From Rhodococcoides kyotonense (GTDB taxonomy: Bacteria; Actinomycetota; Actinomycetes; Mycobacteriales; Mycobacteriaceae): 64,000 nucleotides of DNA. Shown here piece by piece: positions 7,740 to 14,743 of the stretch. A program made the position numbers and the translations under genes. Each line of letters begins with the position of its first letter. Position 1 is the stretch's first letter. The DNA is taken from the NCBI RefSeq assembly GCF_900188125.1, contig NZ_FZOW01000018.1, positions 1 through 64,000 of the forward strand, read 5' to 3'. Below the pieces are notes generated by a model. That model did not search any database. It worked only from the letters and a program-made list of their open reading frames with translations, and was not told the origin of the DNA.

Positions 7740-8953
7740 AGTGCGATCCTGAACAGGTCAGCCATTTCACGGTGAGTCGCCGAGCGCGGGTTGGTCGACA
7801 TGCACGCGTCGCGCAGAGCGTTCGTGGCGAGGACGTCGATGTCCGCGTCACTGACGCCGATATCCCTGAGCCCCTTGGGAACTCCGACCTGTCGCGCGAG
7901 CTGCTCGACTCGCTCGGCCACGGCGAGCGCGGCCTCCTCCGCCGATCCGCGCGCCTCGTCGAGTCCGAGGCTCGTCGCCACCGCGACGTAGGGTACGGGG
8001 TCCTGAGCGGCGTTGAATCGAATGACGTGGGGCAGCAGAACACCGTTGATGACACCGTGCGGGAGGTCGAGCAGTCCGCCGACCTGATGGCTCATCGCAT
8101 GCGTCGCGCCGAGGATCGCGTTGGTGAATGCCAGACCCGCTTCGAGCGCCGCCTGCGCCATCGACGTACGCGCACTCATGTCCGACGGCTCGTCCATGGT
8201 GTGCGCGAGGTGTGTAGTCACCATCGTCACCGCGCGCAGTGCGTGATGATCGGTCAGCTGATTGTGCCCCAGCGAGACGAATGCCTCGATCCCGTGCGTC
8301 AATGCGTCGAGACCTGTTGCGGCGTTGAGCCATTCGGGCATCGTCGTCAGAAGCCGCGGATCGATGACCGTGATATCGGGAACGAGGGCGCGACCGAGGA
8401 TGGTGATCTTCGTGGATCTGGTGGTGTCGGTGACGATACAGAACTGCGAGACGTCGGCGCCGGTCCCCGAGGTCGTCGGCACCATCACGAGGGGCGGGAT
8501 GGGCCGGGTTGCCTGATCGACCCCCTCGTAGTCGAGGATCGATCCTCCGTTGCCGGCCAGAATCGCGATCCCCTTGGCGGCATCCATCACTGAGCCACCA
8601 CCGATGGCGACGAGTACGTCGCATGCTGATTCCTGATAGACGGAATGGCCTGCTTCGATTTCGACATCTTTCGGGTTGGGCGTCAAACTGCTCCACACCG
8701 TCGGCACGAGACCTTGTTCTTCGAGTAGCAGCGTCGATTGAGCTACCCACCCCGCCTCGATGAGCCCACCGTCGGACACCACCATTGGACGCCGGGCGCC
8801 GAGCCGAAGTGCCGCATGCGCCACCTCACCGAGGGAGTCCTGGCCGAAGACGATCTCCGGCGCATGGAACTTGAGCACACGTGGAGGCTCGATCGAGCTC
8901 CGATGAGAATGCAAATCAGCCAGCGCCCGACCAGTTGCGGCCGTTTCGATCAT
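7736..8953 (-). CDS. Iron-containing alcohol dehydrogenase (ErcA/Mno-like)
   Basis: Group III metal-dependent alcohol dehydrogenase of 405 residues. The nucleotide-binding motif is GGGSVMDAAKG (118-128). The likely metal ligands are D216 and H220 (GLDALTHGIEAF), H285 (ATHAMSH) and H299 (LPHG). Such enzymes include NDMA-dependent methanol/alcohol oxidoreductases that need mycofactocin, and the Pseudomonas ErcA protein, which is linked to a soluble kinase and regulates ethanol oxidation. The three-gene operon with a GAF kinase and a LuxR regulator resembles the ErcA arrangement. It is divergent from the KshB-like reductase. Whether it is a catabolic enzyme or a sensor-like protein is open. Confidence 0.85.
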   Translation of the reverse strand: MIETAATGRALADLHSHRSSIEPPRVLKFHAPEIVFGQDSLGEVAHAALRLGARRPMVVSDGGLIEAGWVAQSTLLLEEQGLVPTVWSSLTPNPKDVEIEAGHSVYQESACDVLVAIGGGSVMDAAKGIAILAGNGGSILDYEGVDQATRPIPPLVMVPTTSGTGADVSQFCIVTDTTRSTKITILGRALVPDITVIDPRLLTTMPEWLNAATGLDALTHGIEAFVSLGHNQLTDHHALRAVTMVTTHLAHTMDEPSDMSARTSMAQAALEAGLAFTNAILGATHAMSHQVGGLLDLPHGVINGVLLPHVIRFNAAQDPVPYVAVATSLGLDEARGSAEEAALAVAERVEQLARQVGVPKGLRDIGVSDADIDVLATNALRDACMSTNPRSATHREMADLFRIAL

Positions 8954-9066
8954 GTCTTCTCGCCTCTGCAGTGCCTACCGCTATCGGTGTCCGGGTCCCG
9001 TGTGACTCACGTTACAACCTTATCCGGCAGGCGGCCGCACTTCCCACCAGCGTGCGGACAGGTGCT

Positions 9067-9088
9067 TACCTACCCGATCGGGTAGGTA
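9067..9088. promoter_or_regulatory. 22-base perfect palindrome, TetR-type operator candidate
   Basis: TACCTACCCGA followed directly by its reverse complement TCGGGTAGGTA. It lies in the divergent region between the alcohol dehydrogenase operon (start 8953) and the reductase (start 9166). Perfect GATC-centred dyads of this size are typical TetR-family operators. No regulator gene is adjacent, so the cognate protein is unknown. Confidence 0.6.
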
Positions 9089-9127
9089 GACGGTGCTGTC
9101 GACAGATCGCGAACGCTGTGCATAAAC

Positions 9128-9141
9128 TAGAACACGTTGCA
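9128..9141. promoter_or_regulatory. KstR-type operator
   Basis: TAGAACACGTTGCA fits the published 14-base KstR motif TnnAACnnGTTnnA at every fixed position. It lies 25 bases upstream of the ATG of the KshB-like reductase. KstR is the TetR-family repressor of cholesterol catabolism in mycobacteria and rhodococci, and kshB belongs to its regulon. An AGAGGA ribosome site follows the box. Confidence 0.75.
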
Positions 9142-9165
9142 ATTCGGTGAGAGGATATCTTTTCG

Positions 9166-10242
9166 ATGACCACAGTCGACGCTCCCCACAGCACTCGATC
9201 CGTGCTGCTCACCGTCGCAGAGGTCGTCGACGAGACCGCAGATGCTCGGTCGATCGTCTTCGATGCACCGCAGAACTTCCACTACCTACCAGGGCAATTT
9301 CTGACGCTGCGCATCCCGAGCGAGCGAACGGGCTCCGTCGCTCGCTGCTATTCGCTCGCCAGTTCGCCACACGGCAGCGAGCCACCCAAGGTCACCGTCA
9401 AACGCACGTACGACGGGTACGGCTCCAACTGGGTCTGCGACAACATCCAACCGGGGGACGTCGTCGAGGCACTCCCCCCGTCCGGTCGATTCACGCCGAA
9501 AGATCTCGACGACGACTTCTACCTGTTGGCGGCAGGGTCCGGAATCACTCCCGTCATGTCCATTCTGAAATCGGCGCTGAGCGAAGGCGTCGGAAAGATT
9601 GCGTTGTTCTACGCGAACCGTGACGAGAACTCCGTCATCTTCGGACGCGAACTACGCACTCTCGCAGCCGAATACCCGCACAGGCTCGCAGTTCAACATT
9701 GGTTGGAATCACTCCAGGGCCTCCCGACGGTCGACCAATTGTCCACTCTCGCTTCGCCCTATCGAGAGCGGCACGCGTTCATGTGCGGGCCGTCGATGTT
9801 CATGGACGCGGCGCACAAAGGCCTCGCGTCGAGCGGCTTTCCCCGCAACCGTGTGCGCCGCGAGATCTTCGTGTCCCTCGTCGGTGATCCGTTCGTCGAT
9901 GTCACCGAAGCAGAAGTCAGCGAAACAGAAGTGACCGAAGCAGGCGTGACCGAGAGTCCCGTTCACGAGGACGACGCCACCGCGGTCGTCGAACTCGACG
10001 GTGAGACACACACTCTCACGTGGCCGCGAAGCAAGACGCTCGTCGACATCATGCTGGCAGGTGGCCTCGACGTCCCCTACTCGTGCAGAGAAGGCGAATG
10101 CGGTACGTGCGCCTGCACCATGACCGAAGGCGAAGTGAAGATGGAGAACACCGAGATCCTCGACGACGAGGACATCGCCGACGGGATGATCCTGGGGTGC
10201 CAGGCTCGCCCCGTCAGCGACCACATCGAAGTGCGGTTCTGA
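9166..10242 (+). CDS. kshB: KshB-like ferredoxin reductase of steroid 9alpha-hydroxylase
   Basis: NADH-dependent FAD/[2Fe-2S] reductase of 358 residues. It passes electrons to a Rieske oxygenase; in the steroid pathway the partner is KshA, giving 3-ketosteroid 9alpha-hydroxylase. An FAD domain occupies residues 10-110 with R60-C-Y-S, followed by an NAD domain with AAGSGITPV and MCGP. The C-terminal plant-type ferredoxin domain has C307, C312, C315 (CREGECGTC) and C345. Between the NAD and ferredoxin domains is a pentapeptide-repeat linker (residues 246-263). A KstR box upstream supports the steroid role over a phenylacetate-type reductase. No kshA is in the window. The last base is one base from the convergent PASTA gene. 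Confidence 0.85.
   Translation: MTTVDAPHSTRSVLLTVAEVVDETADARSIVFDAPQNFHYLPGQFLTLRIPSERTGSVARCYSLASSPHGSEPPKVTVKRTYDGYGSNWVCDNIQPGDVVEALPPSGRFTPKDLDDDFYLLAAGSGITPVMSILKSALSEGVGKIALFYANRDENSVIFGRELRTLAAEYPHRLAVQHWLESLQGLPTVDQLSTLASPYRERHAFMCGPSMFMDAAHKGLASSGFPRNRVRREIFVSLVGDPFVDVTEAEVSETEVTEAGVTESPVHEDDATAVVELDGETHTLTWPRSKTLVDIMLAGGLDVPYSCREGECGTCACTMTEGEVKMENTEILDDEDIADGMILGCQARPVSDHIEVRF
9901..9954 (+). repeat. In-frame 15-base tandem repeat in kshB linker
   Basis: Three and a half imperfect 15-base units encode V-[TS]-E-[AT]-[EG] pentapeptides at residues 246-263 of the reductase. The unit starts are 9901, 9916, 9931 and 9946. The repeat lengthens an acidic flexible linker between the NAD and ferredoxin domains. 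Unit number may vary between strains. Confidence 0.8.
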
Positions 10243-10243
10243 C

Positions 10244-10537
10244 TCACCACGGGTTGACGAACACGGTGATCGGCTGGGTTTCGACAGCCGTCGTCGATGC
10301 TGCCAACGACGTGCGGGTCACGGTCGTGTCGGTGTCGTGTGCGTAGGGACCGGACACCACCACGTTCGTGAATCCTGCATTCTCGAGCACCTGGACGGCT
10401 GCCGGTGCCGAGTACCCGGTGACGTCGGGAACGGTGACGGTGTCGGCGGTCGCTGCACTTGCAATGGACGCACCGCCGACGGTGACCGCTCCGACTGCAG
10501 CGACGACGGCGACGGCCTTCTTGAACAAGTTACGCAT
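10244..10537 (-). CDS. Small exported PASTA-domain protein
   Basis: Secreted protein of 97 residues. It begins with a classical signal peptide (MRNLFKKAVAVVAAVGAV, cleavage probably after ASA near residue 29). The mature part is a single PASTA domain (VPDVTGYSAPAAVQVLENAGFTNVVVSG). PASTA domains are found in Ser/Thr kinases and penicillin-binding proteins, where they bind cell-wall fragments; a free single domain suggests cell-wall association. No catalytic domain is attached. The start has a good AGGAG-like site. It is convergent with the reductase gene with one base between the stop codons. Its specific function is unknown. Confidence 0.85.
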   Translation of the reverse strand: MRNLFKKAVAVVAAVGAVTVGGASIASAATADTVTVPDVTGYSAPAAVQVLENAGFTNVVVSGPYAHDTDTTVTRTSLAASTTAVETQPITVFVNPW

Positions 10538-10741
10538 GAGGACTCCTGTACCGAGGTGAATGTGCTTACCGATGTCAGGTTGCCCGCGAAGACTGGCTAC
10601 GAGCCCCGCGCGGCCTGTGAGTCCGCAGTGAAGACGAAAGACTTGTGCGAGAGGTTACCGATAGTAAAGAATTTCTCAACGTTCGTCCGTGGGACGTTCG
10701 GCGGTCACGCACCGCCTCGAATAGCGAGAAAGCTACTGCAG

Positions 10742-11338
10742 ATGCATTCTTCGTCACCCCGAAGCAGCTGGGGTTCCGTACTTTCCAAAGTCACCGCAGG
10801 CATCGCCCTGGTCCTGTTGGCCGCGTCCTGCTCATCGGAAACGTCCGGTGAGGCCGCGCCCGCGACGAGCGCGACCGTCGTGACTACCGTCGCGGGCCAG
10901 CAAGGCGCCGACGACGGCGGATCGACCGACATCGACGTCGAGATCGGCGACTGCGTGAAGCTGGGCGGCACGATGAGCGACGCGGAAATCGAAGAAGCCG
11001 CATGCGGCAGCCCCGAGTCGAACTACAAGGTCATCGCGAAGGCCGAGCAGAACGCCAGCTGCGTGTCCGACGCCGACCAGGTCTACTACGAAACCTACGG
11101 TGGAACCGAGCAGGGCGCTTTGTGTCTCGACGTCGACTGGGTCGTCGACGGATGCATGAGCATTCCGTCGGGTATGGACGAACCGGCCCGCGTGGATTGC
11201 GCCGATCCAGCTGCGACCAACGTCGAACGCGTCACCAAGATCGTCGAGGGTGCCGTCGACGTCGAGCAGTGCGAAGAAGGTGGCTACTCCTACCCCGAAC
11301 GCCAGTTCACCGTCTGCACCGAGACCGTCACGGTGTAG
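10742..11338 (+). CDS. Putative LppU-like lipoprotein
   Basis: Predicted lipoprotein of 198 residues. The signal peptide ends in the lipobox LAASC with C30 as the lipidated cysteine. A Thr/Ala-rich linker follows, then an acidic domain with several cysteines and the pattern GDCVKLGG...EAACGSPESNYKVIAK, repeated more loosely in the second half. This resembles the mycobacterial LppU family, whose function is unknown. The ATG was chosen because it precedes the signal peptide; its ribosome site is weak. Its 3' end overlaps the convergent ABC ATPase gene by 11 bases. Confidence 0.75.
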   Translation: MHSSSPRSSWGSVLSKVTAGIALVLLAASCSSETSGEAAPATSATVVTTVAGQQGADDGGSTDIDVEIGDCVKLGGTMSDAEIEEAACGSPESNYKVIAKAEQNASCVSDADQVYYETYGGTEQGALCLDVDWVVDGCMSIPSGMDEPARVDCADPAATNVERVTKIVEGAVDVEQCEEGGYSYPERQFTVCTETVTV

Positions 11339-11990
11339 AACACTGTGCGCCCGTGTGGACGACATCGTCCACACGGGTGCACATCGCGTCCAGCAACTCG
11401 GTGTCGTGGCTGATCAGCAGTACACCCATTCCTGCATCGCGCGCCTCGGTCCGGATCAACTGCATGATCGACGCTGTGGTCGCCGCGTCCAGCATCGCCG
11501 TCGCCTCGTCGCAGATCAGGTATTTCGGCTCCTGAGCGAGTGCGCGAGCCACACAGGCTCGCTGCAACTGACCGTCGCTGACCTGGTGCGGACGACGTGT
11601 CAACAGGTCGGGAGTCAGGCCGACACGAGCGGCGAGGTCCCGAGCCACGATCTTTCTGCCGGCGATCACGGCCGGTTGTTCGATGATGGCCTGCAACGTC
11701 ATTCGCGGATCCGTCGCCGATCGGGGCGACTGGAAGAGCATCGCGACCTGTCGACGAACGTGCGACGGGACACCGAATCCTGTTCCCCGCACCGCGGTTC
11801 CGTCGATGCTCACGGTTCCGGTCCGCGGCGCGAGAAGCAGCGACAGTACCCGTGCCATCGTCGACTTCCCCGATCCCGACGGTCCGGCGAGCCCCACCAC
11901 GTCCCCTGCCGGTACCGACAGGGACGCGTCGTGCAGCACGTTCGACGTTCCGTCGTACCCGGCGGTGATTCCCACAGCATCGAGACTCAT
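11328..11990 (-). CDS. Peptide/nickel-type ABC transporter ATPase (second)
   Basis: ABC ATP-binding protein of 220 residues, the DppF/OppF position of the operon. Walker A is GPSGSGKST, the Q-loop lies in LFQSPRSA, the signature is VSDGQLQRACVARAL and Walker B is YLICDEATAML. It is shorter than many OppF proteins and lacks the usual C-terminal oligopeptide-binding extension. The ATG overlaps the upstream ATPase stop (ATGA). It energises import together with its partner ATPase at the cytosolic face of the permeases. A strong hairpin lies inside its 3' coding end (11350-11377). Confidence 0.88.
   Translation of the reverse strand: MSLDAVGITAGYDGTSNVLHDASLSVPAGDVVGLAGPSGSGKSTMARVLSLLLAPRTGTVSIDGTAVRGTGFGVPSHVRRQVAMLFQSPRSATDPRMTLQAIIEQPAVIAGRKIVARDLAARVGLTPDLLTRRPHQVSDGQLQRACVARALAQEPKYLICDEATAMLDAATTASIMQLIRTEARDAGMGVLLISHDTELLDAMCTRVDDVVHTGAQCSTP
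11350..11377. terminator. Hairpin inside convergent coding end
   Basis: Perfect 13-base arms (CCCGTGTGGACGA and complement) with a CA spacer. It starts 12 bases past the stop of the lipoprotein gene, within the last codons of the opposing ABC ATPase gene. It could terminate the lipoprotein transcript; there is no T-run. Confidence 0.5.
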
Positions 11991-12898
11991 GCGCTCACCC
12001 TCGTTCGATAGGTCCTACTGCCGACGGTCACCAATTCGGTCCGTCCGCCCGACATCACCGATTCCGGCCGCCGCAGGTGGTACACGCAGTCGTCGGGCAG
12101 ATCGGTCAACTGCGGAGGGACACCCGGCATCGGGTGAAGCCCACGAGACGGCAACGCGTTCACCAGGTCTCGCGTGTAATCGTGCATCGGGTCGTCCAAC
12201 ACCAGTGCGGCAGGGCCGGTTTCCATGATGCGCGACGCGTACATCACCGCAACCCGATCTGCGACAGCCGTGCGCATCAACGACGACAGATCATGCGTGA
12301 TGAGCAGGACAGCGGCGCCCTCGTCCGCGCACCGCCGCAGCAGGCGCAGGATGTGATCGGTGAGTTCCCCGTCGAGGTTGGCCGTCGGCTCGTCCGCGAC
12401 GACGACGGAAGGATCGCCGACGAGCGCACCCGCGATCGCGACACGCTGCGCCATACCCCCCGACAATTCGTGCGGATACAGATCCAGATCGGCCGGGTCC
12501 AATCCGACTGTCCGCGCGAGTTCGTCGCTGCGATGCCGCGACCCGAGGACCCGAACGGTCTCGTCGAGTTGCGACCGCGCCGTCCGAACCGGCGTCAGAT
12601 ACGACGACGCGGACTGCGGAATCAACGCGACATCTCGTCCCCGGAAACCGGTGTCCTCGAACACGTCGACGGTTCGATCGGCTGTCCGTACCGATATCGA
12701 TCCCGACACGTCCGATCCTGCAGGCAGCATCGCCATCACTGCCGTCGCGAGAATCGATTTGCCACAGCCGGATTCGCCGACGAGCGCAGTGACGGTACCT
12801 GCGTCGACGGCCAGATTCACATCGCTCGCAGCATGGACGACGGTACCGTCACGGAGGGGAATTCGAACGGTCAGATCGCGAATCCGAAGCGCAGTCAC
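11987..12898 (-). CDS. Peptide/nickel-type ABC transporter ATPase (first)
   Basis: ABC ATP-binding protein of 303 residues, DppD-like. Walker A is GESGCGKS, the signature LSGGMAQRVAIAGAL, and Walker B VVVADEPTANLD. The C-terminal part has the oligopeptide/dipeptide extension (PMHDYTRDLVNALPS, then CVYHLRRPES), although the usual cysteine cluster that can bind Fe-S is reduced. The GTG at 12898 overlaps the upstream permease stop (GTGA), which fixes the start although the frame is open further upstream. It forms a heterodimer with the next ATPase. Confidence 0.88.
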   Translation of the reverse strand: MTALRIRDLTVRIPLRDGTVVHAASDVNLAVDAGTVTALVGESGCGKSILATAVMAMLPAGSDVSGSISVRTADRTVDVFEDTGFRGRDVALIPQSASSYLTPVRTARSQLDETVRVLGSRHRSDELARTVGLDPADLDLYPHELSGGMAQRVAIAGALVGDPSVVVADEPTANLDGELTDHILRLLRRCADEGAAVLLITHDLSSLMRTAVADRVAVMYASRIMETGPAALVLDDPMHDYTRDLVNALPSRGLHPMPGVPPQLTDLPDDCVYHLRRPESVMSGGRTELVTVGSRTYRTRVSA

Positions 12899-13716
12899 AG
12901 TCTCAACTCCGAGGGTTTGGGCGGTGTGATCGCACCGCGTAGCGACGACCCTGCCACTGCAACCGACACCGTTGCCACGACGAGGATTCCGGCTGGGAAC
13001 ACGAGCGTCCACCAACCACCGAGCAGCAGCGAACTGCGCGCTTCGGACAACAGAGTACCGAGGCTCGGCTCGTGCGGCGGCAGCCCGAAGCCGAGGAACG
13101 ACAGTGTCGACTCGTGCCAGATCGCATGCGGCAGAAGCAGAACCACGGCGATGAGAGCCTGAGGCAGCACGGCAGGAACGACATGGCGTCGGATGACGTG
13201 CACCCTCGATGCCCCCGCGAGAACAGCCGCATCGATGTACGGCCGTTCCCGCAGACCGAGAATCTCCGACCGCACGATGCGCGCAACCTGAGTCCAATGC
13301 GTCAACGCGATCGACAGCACGATCGCGACGATGCTGCCGCGGAACATCGCGACGATGACGATCCCGAGCAGCAGATGCGGCAGCGCATTGATCGCGTCGG
13401 TGCTGCGCATGACGAGCCTGTCGACCCAACCGCCCCAGAGTCCGGCGACGGCTCCGACGATGCTACCGATGACCGTCGCCAGAAGCGCACACGCGGCAGC
13501 GATCAGCAGCGACGTCCTGATCGCAGCGGCGCTGCGCACGAACAGGTCTCGTCCCGCCGAATCGGTGCCGAACAGGTGTGACGACGACGGTCCCTGCCGA
13601 GCCGCCGCGAAGTCGGTGACGCGATCGTCCACACCCGACAACCACGGAACGAACACCGCATACAGCGCGAGCACGGCCAGAACCGCACCTGCGACGAGCA
13701 GTTTCCGCCTATCCAT
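12895..13716 (-). CDS. ABC transporter permease, DppC type
   Basis: Inner-membrane permease of 273 residues in the BPD_transp_1 family. It has an N-terminal membrane helix (LLVAGAVLAVLALYAVFVPWL), a periplasmic-side segment with HLFGTDSAGRDLF typical of DppC/OppC, and then the permease core with an EAA-type loop (AAVLAGASRVHVIRRHVVPAVLP). It overlaps both the upstream permease and the downstream ATPase, consistent with one polycistronic mRNA. Together with its DppB-type partner it makes the translocation pore. Confidence 0.88.
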   Translation of the reverse strand: MDRRKLLVAGAVLAVLALYAVFVPWLSGVDDRVTDFAAARQGPSSSHLFGTDSAGRDLFVRSAAAIRTSLLIAAACALLATVIGSIVGAVAGLWGGWVDRLVMRSTDAINALPHLLLGIVIVAMFRGSIVAIVLSIALTHWTQVARIVRSEILGLRERPYIDAAVLAGASRVHVIRRHVVPAVLPQALIAVVLLLPHAIWHESTLSFLGFGLPPHEPSLGTLLSEARSSLLLGGWWTLVFPAGILVVATVSVAVAGSSLRGAITPPKPSELRL

Positions 13717-14743
13717 CGGTCTTCACCCGCGGATCCAGAAGGGCGACAGCCACATCGGCGAGAAGCGATCCGATCAGCACCGCCAGCGTCGTGCCGACCG
13801 TCAGGAACGCCAGCAGCGCCATGTCGAGGTCACGCGCGGATTGCACGATGGCACCGGCGATTCCGGGCCACGAGAACACTTCCTCGACGAGCACGGCCCC
13901 GACGACGAGCTCCGGCAGCCTCACTCCGAGCACGTTGACGAACGGCGCGAGCGATGTCGGCACGATGTGCCTGCGCGTCACCATCGACGACGGAATCCCG
14001 CGAGCGACGGCACCGGCGACGAAATCCTCACCGCGCGAGACGGACACGGATTCTCGCACCGCCAACAGCAGCCACGGCAGTTGCGACAGCGCAAGGACGG
14101 ATACCGGAAGTGCCATGTGCCGCACGACCGAACCGACTGTTGGATCGGCACCTCCATCGGTCAGGCCCGCCACCGGCAACCAGCCTAGACCGAGCGCGAA
14201 CAGAGCGATCGCACCGAGGGACAGCACGAACGGCGGCAAACCCTGGATCGTGATGCACAGTGCCGTGATCGCGCGGTCGAGCAACCCGCCGCTGCGAATG
14301 CCCGCGACGACACCGAGCACCAGTGCAAGCGTCGCTGCAAGAGCCAGGCCGACGCCTGCCAGCAGCAGCGTCCACGGCACCCGCTCGGCCAGTACCTCCG
14401 CCACCGGCTGACCGAACGACCTCGACATGCCCAGGTCGCCGGTGAAGACGCCCTGCACCCAGTGCCAGTACGTCGTGTACCACGGCTGGTCGAGCCCGAG
14501 TTGTTCGGCGATCATCGCCTTGTCGGCGTCGGATGTCGTCGTGTATCGAACGCCGAGATACGCGACGAGCGGGTCGAACGGCGACACCGCTGCCGCCGCG
14601 AACAGACCGCCCGACACCGCGGCACACACCGGGATCACGAACAGCAGTCGCCGCCCGATCATCGCGAGAATTCCGCGTCGGCGAGCGCGTGGGTCGTGCC
14701 GCGCCGCCGACGTCGTCGCCGGCCGCGCCATCGTTGCGGTCAC
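13709..14743 (-). CDS. ABC transporter permease, DppB type
   Basis: Inner-membrane permease of 344 residues. The basic N-terminus is followed by a membrane helix (LLFVIPVCAAVSGGLFAAAA). Next comes the large loop with QLGLDQPWYTTYWHWVQGVFTGDLGMS, characteristic of DppB/OppB, then five further helices with the EAA loop (GAVARGIPSSMVTRRHIVPTSLAP). I chose GTG at 14743 because it overlaps the stop of the binding protein (GTGA), the coupling also used elsewhere in this operon. An ATG at 14731 is the alternative. Confidence 0.86.
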   Translation of the reverse strand: MTATMARPATTSAARHDPRARRRGILAMIGRRLLFVIPVCAAVSGGLFAAAAVSPFDPLVAYLGVRYTTTSDADKAMIAEQLGLDQPWYTTYWHWVQGVFTGDLGMSRSFGQPVAEVLAERVPWTLLLAGVGLALAATLALVLGVVAGIRSGGLLDRAITALCITIQGLPPFVLSLGAIALFALGLGWLPVAGLTDGGADPTVGSVVRHMALPVSVLALSQLPWLLLAVRESVSVSRGEDFVAGAVARGIPSSMVTRRHIVPTSLAPFVNVLGVRLPELVVGAVLVEEVFSWPGIAGAIVQSARDLDMALLAFLTVGTTLAVLIGSLLADVAVALLDPRVKTDG

